From NCBI RefSeq assembly GCF_964199755.1, contig NC_133914.1:3286001-3350000 (forward strand): DNA of 64,000 nt. Direction: 5' to 3'. The notes beneath the pieces were generated by a model. That model did no database searches. It saw only the letters and a program-made list of their open reading frames with translations, and was not told the origin of the DNA. Origin of the DNA: Larus michahellis (lineage: Eukaryota; Chordata; Aves; Charadriiformes; Laridae). Shown here in pieces: positions 27,131-36,768 of the stretch. Made by a program: the position numbers and the translations under genes. Position 1 is the stretch's first letter. Each line of letters starts with the position of its first letter.

Positions 27131-27796
27131 CCCTTTGGGCAGGTGTGTTTGGGCATGTAGAGAGGCAGAGGTCAGAAGTTTGAGGTAAGACCTTCAGAAC
27201 CAGTTAATGTTCCGCATCCTGGATAGTAGAAAGTCAACGTGATGCTTTTCTTTATTGTATGGTTTTCTTTATTCCAGGAGCACCGTGTTTTCCTAGAATT
27301 CCTGACTTTATTGAAGACGGAACTGTGTGTGGTTTTGCCATTTTTGCTGTACGCTATGTAAGTTGCTGATGGTCTTTCTCTTATTGTTTATCTAGCAGGG
27401 GTTGGGTGAGCATCTTGTATGCACCTGTATGTGGCGTTTTAGCATTTCTCAAGAAAGCAGCAGGGGTGTAAGGCGTAGGGCCATTCAGGGTGTGGGACGG
27501 CTCCTCACCTTTCCCCACTGTCCAGAGAGTACCACGGTACCACAAACTGCAGAACAACCGTCTCATCTCCGAGAGCTCCTCCTTTCCAAAGGCACAAATC
27601 TGCTGTTTCTGCTGCAAGGGAAATCCCGGCTCTGCAGGAGGGGTCACGTTGGCAGCCCCTCCCCTCCCTAAGGAGAGGCTAAAGGCTCTTCCAAATTGCA
27701 GTTTAGAATTGCTCTCTGCTCCCCTAGTCTGTGCCTGCTGCTTTAATGTCAGGGGGGTTGGGTTCATTTGTGGTTTTTTATCGTTCTCTCTTGCAG

Positions 27797-27855
27797 AAAT
27801 TGCACCCATGATGGCCAAGGCTGTCAAAGATTTCAAAACCAGGTTCTCTCGGTAA
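27797..27855 (+). pseudogene. Orphan terminal exon of an Elongin A-like gene
   Basis: A copy of the last coding exon ([18 protein letters not shown] then stop) stands at the left edge of the array, with its acceptor (TTGCAG) and about 250 bases of the preceding intron. No upstream Elongin A exons precede it. It is the tail of a unit whose body is absent, left by unequal exchange or by the original duplication. A transcript from the CpG island at 26.3-27.1 kb could still splice into it. Confidence 0.8.
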
Positions 27856-28469
27856 CAAGTTTGCCGGGCAGGCCTGGCACTTTCCCTCTCGGGGACAAGT
27901 GGCACTGAAGGAGGAGAAGGTCCCCAAACAGCCCTTTTCTTCGGACTCTGGGGAGGCTGCAGCTTTGTCATCTGGCAAAAGAAGGGCGTACAGAATCTCC
28001 CAACACAAAAACCTGGGAAGTCTTGGCACCGGTGGAGAGTGGAAGATCCAGAGACCATTTACTGTTTAACCTCTTAATACATTATTCAATGGTTTTCATT
28101 ACTATTTTGCCCCTTGTCATTTTTGCCCTCATCAAGGTACGGTTCCCCCTAACAGCAATGCTGGGGACAATACCCACACCCGAGTATGCCGCTCTCGGGT
28201 TCATTAAGGGGCAGTTGAGCAGCGCCCAAGATTGGGTTTGGGCCTCAGCTTTGCCCCGGTCAGCGCGCACAGACGGCTCCACCGGCTCGGCCTTTGGCAG
28301 CCACGGAACCAGCGGCAGAGCTGCTCCAGAGCTGCCACCAAAAACAGCCTCCACTACCGGCACCTTCTCCCAGACAGCCAAGGCCTAGGACAGCCAACAT
28401 GGCTTGCGGCAGGACAATCTCTCCCCTTTACCACCCAGCCAGACCCCTGAGCGCTAACAGAGAGTTTAA

Positions 28470-28800
28470 GCATTTATAAGCATTGATGAGATCCCCCCTC
28501 AGTCGTCTTTTCTCCAGACTAAAAAGAACGAAATCCCTCAGCCTTTCTTCCTAAGAGAGGTGTTCCAGTCCCCTCAGCATCTTGGCAGCCCTTTGCTGTC
28601 CCCTCTCCAGCAGTTCCCTGTCCTTCTTGACCCAGGGAGCCCAGAACTGGACACAGCACTCCAGATGTGGCCTCCCCAGGGCAGAGCTGAGGGGGAGGGT
28701 GACCTCCCTCCACCTGCTGGCCACGCTCCTCGTGATGCACCCCAGGATGCCATTGGCCGCCTTGGCCACAAGGGCACATTGCTGGCTCGTGCTCTCCACA
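28470..28800 (-). mobile_element. CR1 LINE fragment, unit 1
   Basis: The minus strand reads like the CR1 3' region, with TGTGTCCAGTTCTGG, AAGAAGGACA and GCTGAGGGAC-type landmarks. It is a truncated, old copy lying in the spacer of the repeat unit. The unit 1 copy differs from the other three at a few sites (GCAGAGCTGAG against GCAGAGCAGAG). Ends are approximate. Confidence 0.85.
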
Positions 28801-30176
28801 CCAATGGGGGCTCTGGTTCCTTTTCCCTCCCTCTCAGCCAAGACCAGAGCAGGGTTTAACCGGTCATCCCCAAATGGAGCTGAGGGACGGCTGAGGAGTC
28901 AATGCCAGGGGCTCCGTGGGGCTGGGAGCACACGCAAGACTTCCCACCTCAGCTCAGCATGCTGTGCACAGAGAATTAGTGCTCTCGTTTGCTGACCCTC
29001 GTCTCAGATTGGGGCAATAACTCCTGTCTGTGTGTCTTGGCCATTGTAAGTCTTCAGGCACTGGTTGCACAGGCTGACTCCATCTCCAGTAACCTTGCCG
29101 TGTTCAGTCCTTTCCCTGTTCATCCCATGCAGTTTTGCAAGGGGAAGGAGAGTAGGAAGCATTCTCAGGCTGTTCCTAGCTAGGGTAGGACTTTAAACCA
29201 TTCCCCTGCTCCAGCAGAAAGGTGCTGTAACCTGTGCTCTTCCTATTTCCGATACCTTCTCAACGATATCCGTGGCAGTGTTAGTGTTTCTAGGCTTGAA
29301 TTTAGTTGCCTTTGCATCACCTTGATAGATTGTGAATCTTCTGAGCACCTCCCTGTGTCAGAAAATGGCTTTTGGCTCTTCTGCTATAACTGTTTCCACT
29401 ACAGTTCTGTAGCAGCTACAGCTCTACCCTGTCAGCAGGACAAATCCCCGGCACCTCTGGGTGCTACCCACACGTTGCACCATTTCCAGTCTTTGGTTTT
29501 CTTGCCTTCTCCTTTTGAAACATTTATCAGTAATGTGAAAGAATAGGATTTGCCCGGTGTTGTGTACAACTCTACATTACAATGCTGAAAGGTGTCAAGT
29601 ATGAATATTTTCTGGGGTTGAAAATAGGGCTGCTGGCACACACGTGTATGAGTGAAACTACAGACACCCCTGTAACCGTTTGGAAACGGTCTTTTTTTCT
29701 CCAGCAGAGAAGATACAAACTCTGCTGCGGGACTGAAGGAAGAAACAGGGCCAATGGTTGCGTTTGCCAGGGACCGTGTTGAGCCACAGTGTGGGCAAAG
29801 GAACAGCGGTTCTGAACTCTGAGGGGACGCCGGCATTTTTAGCTCAGTTGGGTTCTTTTTTTCCCCCGTTTTGTTTCCCCATCGATTGAGGTAGGTGGTG
29901 CAGCGCGTTACCTGCCCCGGACCCCGTGAATCCCGAGGGAGACTCTGCATTAACGTCAGCCCGGAGGTGCAGGGACGGAGGGCTTGCAGACCCACTTAGC
30001 CGTGGTTACGGCACTATTGCATCCCCCTCAGCATCCCAGCGCAAGAGCACTGAAACACACCGTTACTGGTGGTGTCAGTTTCCCTCTTCCAAAACAATCA
30101 AGAAAACCCAAACTTTCAGTCATGGCAATGAATTCCTAAATGCAATGGAGATGGATCAGTGGTTTCTGGTGAACAG

Positions 30177-33100
30177 AAGCATCTCAGGAGCCTGTCTGAG
30201 CTGCCCATCACAGTGGACGCTCTTGTGGTAAAGAGCTGGGAAATCTCTCCCACCTCCCTCCTGTCTCTCAAGTCACCGGATAATCCTGGCCACGGCAATG
30301 CTGCTTTCCCGGGAATGGGGCCTGTTGCCTCGGCCACCTGCTGCAGCCCGCTGTCACAGGCGCGATTGTGATGCGGTCCTAGAGATAAAAGGCACGCGGA
30401 CGGAGCGGGGCAGAGCGAGTGTGAAGCCTTGGAGGACAGTGGGTCGCCCTCGCTGCTTCCAGAAGCTTCACACTTGATTGCGATCTGCAAGTTGGAGCAG
30501 TTTCTGACGCTAACGGGATTGGCATAAGATTAGGAAGTGCTAATCCTGACAATTATTTGTGACGACTTCTGTCTTCAAACCTACCCGCAGCCATGGTAAA
30601 TACTAACTTGGGTTATTGCTACTAATAATTAATGTTTGCCTAAGGCAGAGTTAAGTCGTCTTTGATTTACAGAAATGCTGTAATGGCCACTGAAATCATT
30701 ATGGCTTATATGGGGTATCTCTGCCGTTAGATCAAGGGGGTTTCTTTCTACCTGGCAGGGATAGGCAGCGGGGTAACTTTATTCACTCTGTCGGAAGTTT
30801 AGCAGAGGTGAGAATGCTGCGTGTTTTGCTAAGATGAATTGATGTCTGGGCTCTCTCCAGAAGGAGATCGCTGTTGGGAAGACTGTGACCGGCCCACGGA
30901 AACCCGAGCTTGTCGCAGACTTTGCCAGGAAGTTCTTAGCCGGGCGGAAGAAGCTGGGCCTGGTGTCCCCAGAGAGAGACAGGTAAGTGAACCTGTTGGG
31001 TGATCTTGATGGATAAACTACATTCTATTTTTGAAGTGGGGATGATAAACTTCTCTGATGAAGGTAATAAAGGTGAAGGCTCTGCGAACACTTTTAAGAC
31101 AAGTGTGCTGACTCTGCCCGGGGTTTCTCCTTGCTTTGGCAGAAAATCAGTGGGCTTTTCCAGCAGTTCTGAGGAGGATGATGATGAGGACAACTGTGAA
31201 CCACCTACTATGTCCTTTGAGGAGTACCTCACTTATGACCAGCCCCAGAAAAAGAAGCAAGCGGTCAAACCCTCTGCGTCACCTGGGCAGAAAGACCACT
31301 GGCACAGCACCTGTTTGCCGTGCCAAGACGGCCTCGACAGCGCCTGCTTGAGTGCGAAAAGCCCAAGCCTCAAGCGTACAAATGAGAAAAGGGCAGAGAA
31401 GGAACCACCAGAGGCTCCTGAACCAAAGAGGGTAAGGTTCTGAAGGATCTGCAAGTGAACCGAGAAGGTGGGATCAGCTGCTCTCGGTCCTCGGCCATCT
31501 GGGGCTTCTTAGTTTTCCCCTTGGAGGTGCTGGCTGTGTAAAACCTTGACAGATGAAGCTTTTTCCTCAACTTTGAAACACTTTGCACTTCAAAAAGTGT
31601 GTTTATAATCTTAGCAGCCTTTTATGATGCTGTAATGGTGCCTCATACCCAAGCTTTGGATTTCCCCCACTTTGGGAGGTTCCCCTCTCCTCCACCACTG
31701 CAGAGCTTTTTCTAGGAGGCAGGGAGGAGGAGAAGAGGCAGGAGGAGTAAACGAGTGTTTGACTAAATGAGTTCTTTGCATTGTTAATCTGCCTCGGGTT
31801 CTTGACGGAGGCCTTTGGTGCTCAACCTTGTAGGTTAAAGATGTGGATGGCTCTTACTGGATGGAGCCAAGAGCTGAGTGATTCAGATCCCGAATTTTGG
31901 CGTCTTTGTATTGATGGCCTAGACAGAGCCACAGTAACGTGGCAGAAGGGCAGCCTCCCGCTGAGGCTACTCCCTGGTGTGAGCTGATCAGCGTTGAGCG
32001 GCTTCTTCAAAATATCAAACAAAATGCAGTTCAGCACAGTTTGTACGCTGGCAGGATGTAACATTCTCCCGTATTCTTGGCTGACTTGCATGCACGTCGT
32101 CTCCTTCCAGATACTGTTAGATGTGGACATAAAGTTGCCCGACATCCCGCTGCCGCCGATCCAGGCCAGCTGCAGCCCTCCTCCTCCAGTTGAGTCCGCT
32201 CCCCGTTCACAGAGAAAAAGGAAAGGTACGTTGGGCAGGCAAATAGGTCTGAAATGGGCTGCAGCCACTGTGTGTGGGAGGGAGGGGATGGTGGCTGGGT
32301 TTGAGTCCTTCTCTTGGGGTCTGGCGTCCCACCTGTAATGCCCAGAGCCCGGGATTCAGACAAGCGGTGGCTTCTCTCCCATGTGCTCTAGCAGGAATGA
32401 GGAAGATCCTCTGCTGACCCTGCTGGAGTCTGGGGCTTTGGACTTGCCCTTCCTCAACTAGGCTGCGGGTCTCTTAGAGAAGCCCTTTAGCTTGCTTCTG
32501 GGGGACTCTGATTTGTGTCTCCTGTGCCATTCCTCAGGCTGGGCTCTTCTTTCCTCACTTCCCTTCTTACCCCAACTCTTTCACTTTACAGCACCGGCCT
32601 TGACACCTGAAGAGAGCGAAGAGGGGCTCTCATGCTACCGGCAGAATTCAAAGACGCTAGTGCATCCAGGCCCTAAAACCGCCCCGGTCCCACGGACGGT
32701 GCCTCCTCCTCCCCAAAGTGCCCGACTCCTCACTAACAGCATTGACTGTAAGTACCCTTCCTCATCTGTCTTAAAGTCGTGTTGCCAGGCAGATATACTG
32801 CTGTCTTCCTAACTTGTCTGTATCTATCCCAGCAGCATCGGGCTGGGAGCACATGAATGGTTAGTTGCCCCTTGTCGCAAGGCAAGCGAACTCATATGGG
32901 GCACATCTCCCTGAAAGCTCAGGTGCTGCAGCATCGGCAGCCAGCGTGCTTTCAGGGGGTGCTCAAGCACGGGAAACAGGGGTAAACGGAGCCTCGCGCA
33001 GGCACCCCTTCACTGGGAGAGACTGGGGCCTGATGGCCCACTAGAGCTACGGCACCTGCGGTTCCTTTCTCCTTCCCCTCCTCTGCCGTAGTGGCGTGCA

Positions 33101-35823
33101 GCGCTGCACTGCTCTCCACTGCCTTCAACGAGTCAAACCCTTTCCTTGGCGGAGAGGGAGCGGGATAAATACTCTGCGTTTTGCTTCTCTCTAGCCATCT
33201 GTGAAGTTAGTGGTGTCCCTTTCTCAGAGCTGGAGCCAGTATTGGAGAGATGCACCCCAGAGCAGCTCCATCGCATTGAGGAACGTAACCATGTGAGTGC
33301 CTGGGCCTGGGGAAGGGCTGGTGACACACGGGAGGGACGTTCTCTCCTCACCTGCAATAGCTGAAGAGTCAAGAACAGGGCTCTTTAGAACAAGAGGTGG
33401 CATTTGCTAGTTCTGAGTTCCTGCGGTTGCCATCTGCCTCTCTCTTGCTGCAACCTGGTCACGAAGCCGCCTTGCCCTCGGTGGTATTCCAGCGCCACTG
33501 GCACTAGCTGTTGTTGAGGGAGAGGGGGGCGATGGTCTCAGGGGGGATCCCAGATTACATCTGCGTTTGTTTCAGGCCCTCATTGAGTCTACGGATCGAC
33601 TGTGGCACATCCACTGTCTCCGAGACTTCAAGAACGAGAAGCCAGAAGCGTTTGAATCCTGGCGGGAGATGTACCTTCGCCTGCACGAGGCACGAGAGCA
33701 GCGGCTGCTCATGTTATCCCGGAAGATTGGCTCAGCTCATAGCAACAAAGGTAAGGGAGGGCTGAATGACGAGAGAGGGGTCTGGGAATGCTGCCTTGGG
33801 GATGTCTCTGTGTGGGGAAGGTCTTCCGGAGTGGCTGGTTTAAATCTAGTCCAATTTAGGAGTTGCTTAACTCTCTGTTCTCTACTAAGACAAGCACTGA
33901 GGAGCCTCCTTTATCATAAGCTGCATCTAAGCAATGTTTCCCTTCGGTCTCCTACAGGTCAAGGAGCCAAAACTGTGTTTCTGGCCTCTCCACCAAAGGC
34001 CCCTCGGGACGTGCGAAGGAGACAAAAGAAGTTTGGAACTGGGGGACCTCTTGTGCCAGAGAAGACCAAGTGAGTATTTGTCAGTAGCGCCTTGCTGTTC
34101 CTGCCTGCTGTGCCTTAGCCTGAAATGTCTGTTCCATCTCTCTTTCAGAATAAAAGCAGTCTTGTGCGCCGCGAGCAAAAGCCACGCTCGTGGGAGTGAG
34201 GAGAAGTTCTATGATGGGCCCAGCACCAGCACTGCCCACTCTGTCCCACCTTCAGCAACCACCTTCTCCTCCTGTGACCCCAGGAAACCACCAGTGAAAA
34301 GTAAGTACAAACCACAGAACATCCCTTCGGCTCCTAGAGCTCCTCCTTTGCAAACACCTGAAGCTGCTGTTTCTGTTGCAAGACAAATCCTGGCTCTGCA
34401 GGAGGGGTCATTTTTGTTGGCCTCTCTCCTCTCCTCTCCTCTCCTCTCCTCTCCTCTCCTCTCCTCTCCTCTCCTCTCCTCTCCTCTCCTCTCCTCTCCT
34501 CTCCTCTCCTCTCCTCTCCTCTCCTCTCCTCTCCTCTCCTCTCCTCTCCGCTCCTCTCCTCTCCTCTCCTCTCCTCTCCTCTCCTCTCCTCTCCTCTCCT
34601 CTCCTCTCAAGGAAAGGCTAAAGGCTCTTCAAAGTCCTTGCACAAGAAAAACCACAGGCAAACGTGCGATTCAGCTGCCTGCTCGGTGCCGACTGTCTCA
34701 GCCTGTCCTAATGGTACAGGTGAGGCACAAACCCTGCCTTGCCCCTCCTGCTGTCCGTCTGTGTTTGTCCAGCTGTTGGGAACCATGAAATTGTCCTGCA
34801 GCTCCCTTGGGAAGGAAGCAGGGAGAGTTTCACCACAGACCTGTGCTCTTGCCGTGCAGAAAGCTGAGTGTGTGTGACCTGAAAATACAACAGGTCGTGG
34901 CCAAAGAGCACACGCTTACGCCTGCCTTGCTTCTGCTTTGACAGGGCTGCAGCTTGGAATTGCTCTCTGCTCTCCTAGGCTGTGGCTGCTTGTCCTGGTT
35001 CCGGCTGGGAGGGACAGGGTTAATTTTCCCCAGAATCCGAGCTTTGCAATGGATGGACTGGGAAGAGGTGCTTGGAGCTTGCCGACATTAGACAAGCACT
35101 GAGGAGCCTCCTTTATCATAAGCTGCATCTGAGCAATGTTTCCCTTTGGTCTCCTACAGGTCAAGCAGCCAAAACTGTGTTTCTGGCCTCTCCACCAAAG
35201 GCCCCTCAGAACGAAGAAAGGAGACAAGAGAGGTCTGGGACTGGACGAGCTCTTCTGCCAGAGAAGACCAAGTGAGTATTTGTCAGTAGCGCTTGCTGTT
35301 CCGGATGTCTTTGCCTGAACTGTCTGTCCCATATCTGTTCCATAATAAAACCTGTCCTGTGCACTTCTAGCAAAAGCCACGCTCGTGGGAGTGGGGGCGA
35401 GTCCCACGATGGGCCCAGCACCAGCACTCCCCACTCTGTCCCATCTTTGGGCAGGACCATGTTCTCCTCCTGGTTTTCTGAGCCCAAGAAACCACCAGCC
35501 AAGAGTAAGTACAAACCGCAGAACATCCCTTGGTCTCTTAGAGCTCCCCGTTTCCAAAGGCACAAATCTGCTGTTTCTGCTGCAAGGGAAATCCCGGCTC
35601 TGCAGGAGGGGTCACGTTGGCAGCCCCTCCCCTCCCTAAGGAGAGGCTAAAGGCTCTTCCAAATTGCAGTTTAGAATTGCTCTCTGCTCCCCTAGTCTGT
35701 GCCTGCTGCTTTAATGTCAGGGGGGTTGGGTTCATTTGTGGATCTTTATCGTTCTCTCTTGCAGAAATTGCACCCATGATGGCCAAGGCTGTCAAAGATT
35801 TCAAAACCAGGTTCTCTCGGTAA
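30177..35823 (+). CDS. ELOA: Elongin A-like gene, array unit 1
   Basis: Elongin A is the large subunit of Elongin, which speeds Pol II elongation and, with Elongin B/C and CUL5, ubiquitinates stalled Pol II. Exons: 30177-30227 ([17 protein letters not shown]), 30861-30982, 31143-31431, 32111-32225, 32592-32747, 33195-33292, 33576-33750, 33958-34069, 34149-34300, 35160-35271, 35371-35504 and 35765-35823. All have GT/AG borders and consistent phases. The first two encode the TFIIS N-terminal (LW) domain, with the usual W of AQWKKL replaced by R (AGRKKL). Next come an acidic stretch and [14 protein letters not shown], then the Elongin BC-binding region ([13 protein letters not shown]), the [26 protein letters not shown] block and the C-terminal [17 protein letters not shown]. 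No exon 1 and no long Ser/Lys-rich middle were found. From the leader ATG at 30593 the frame gives 508 residues, or 544 with the optional exon 34612-34719. Human ELOA is about 770-800. Confidence 0.88.
30384..30595 (+). promoter_or_regulatory. TATA-like core and leader exon ending in ATG, unit 1
   Basis: GATAAAAGG at 30384-30392 is followed by GC-rich sequence where initiation would be expected (about 30412-30420). The downstream sequence reaches ATG at 30593-30595, immediately followed by a donor (GTAAAT). Splicing to the next exon at 30861 would read ATG then AAG GAG ATC, in the correct phase for the Elongin A frame. An acceptor (CCCGCAG) also sits just before CCATG, so a tiny exon is an alternative reading. 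Confidence 0.45.
34422..34608. repeat. CTCCT pentanucleotide microsatellite, unit 1
   Basis: About 187 bases of CTCCT repeats with a single G interruption at 34550. It is homopyrimidine on the plus strand and GGAGA on the minus strand. It lies in the intron after exon 34149-34300, where the paralogous intron copy has only CCCCTCCCCTCCC. Confidence 0.97.
34612..34719 (+). CDS. Candidate symmetric cassette exon, unit 1
   Basis: This 108-base open segment is bounded by an AAG acceptor directly after the CTCCT microsatellite and by ACAG/GTGAGG. It begins and ends in phase 1, exactly the phase of the exons on either side (34149-34300 and 35160-35271). Inclusion therefore adds 36 residues ([18 protein letters not shown] and onward) without a frame change. 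It is lysine-rich and has no recognised homology. Copies lie at 42510-42617, 50465-50572 and 58427-58534. Confidence 0.4.
34991..35089. mobile_element. LTR-like fragment, unit 1
   Basis: TGTCCTGGTTCCGGCTGGGA followed by GGGTTAATTTTC resembles the start of a common avian ERVL-type LTR. It is a short fossil fragment lying exactly at the join between the two internal duplication copies. The family is assigned from memory of the consensus, and the right end is uncertain. Confidence 0.5.
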
Positions 35824-36437
35824 CAAGTTTGCCGGGCAGGCCTGGCACTTTCCCTCTCGGGGACAAGTGGCACTGAAGGAGGAGAAGGTCCCCAAACAGC
35901 CCTTTTCTTCGGACTCTGGGGAGGCTGCAGCTTTGTCATCTGGCAAAAGAAGGGCGTACAGAATCTCCCAACACAAAAACCTGGGAAGTCTTGGCACCGG
36001 TGGAGAGTGGAAGATCCAGAGACCATTTACTGTTTAACCTCTTAATACATTATTCAATGGTTTTCATTACTATTTTGCCCCTTGTCATTTTTGCCCTCAT
36101 CAAGGTACGGTTCCCCCTAACAGCAATGCTGGGGACAATACCCACACCCGAGTATGCCGCTCTCGGGTTCATTAAGGGGCAGTTGAGCAGCGCCCAAGAT
36201 TGGGTTTGGGCCTCAGCTTTGCCCCGGTCAGCGCGCACAGACAGCTCCGCCGGCTCGGCCTTTGGCAGCCACGGAACCAGCGGCAGAGCTGCTCCAGAGC
36301 TGCCACCAACAACAGCCTCCACTACCGGCACCTTTTCCGAGACAGCCAAGGCCTAGGACAGCCAACATGGCTTGCAGCAGGACAATCTCTCCCCTTTACC
36401 ACCCAGCCAGACCCCTGAGCGCTAACAGAGAGTTTAA

Positions 36438-36768
36438 GCATTTATAAGCATTGATGAGATCCCCCCTCAGTCGTCTTTTCTCCAGACTAAAAAGAACGAA
36501 ATCCCTCAGCCTTTCTTCCTAAGAGAGGTGTTCCAGTCCCCTCAGCATCTTGGCAGCCCTTTGCTGTCCCCTCTCCAGCAGTTCCCTGTCCTTCTTGACC
36601 CAGGGAGCCCAGAACTGGACACAGCACTCCAGATGTGGCCTCCCCAGGGCAGAGCAGAGGGGGAGGATGACCTCCCTCCACCTGCTGGCCACGCTCCTCG
36701 TGATGCACCCCAGGATGCCATTGGCCGCCTTGGCCACAAGGGCACATTGCTGGCTCGTGCTCTCCACA
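36438..36768 (-). mobile_element. CR1 LINE fragment, unit 2
   Basis: Unit 2 counterpart at the same offset from the terminal exon. It carries the majority variant shared with units 3 and 4. Confidence 0.85.

Larger units (their letters stand above)
33888..35703 (+). repeat. Internal exon-pair duplication, unit 1
   Basis: Copy 1 runs from AGACAAGCACTGAGG at 33888 to about 34985, and copy 2 from 35090 to about 35703. Corresponding exon starts are offset by 1202 bases. Each copy holds two exons with flanking introns. Copy 1 alone has the expanded microsatellite and the candidate cassette exon. In copy 2 the second exon uses a different acceptor (CTTCTAG at 35370), because the ancestral CAG reads CAT, and the phase is preserved. 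The same arrangement occurs in units 2-4, starting at about 41856, 49754 and 57721. Confidence 0.9.

Noticed and set aside
28023-28388. 121-codon plus-strand frame in the unit spacer, kept open in units 1-3 and before unit 4
   Set aside because: Preservation is explained by near-identity of the units. It changes completely at the right breakpoint, overlaps the terminal exon's 3' UTR and has no recognisable product.
28519-28859. Overlapping open frames of 70-140 codons on both strands in each unit
   Set aside because: They fall in the CR1 LINE fragment and neighbouring spacer and repeat only because the unit repeats.
34209-34610. Minus-strand open frame of GEERR repeats (and equivalents in other units)
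   Set aside because: It is only the complement of the CTCCT microsatellite; pentamer repeats are open in several frames by composition.
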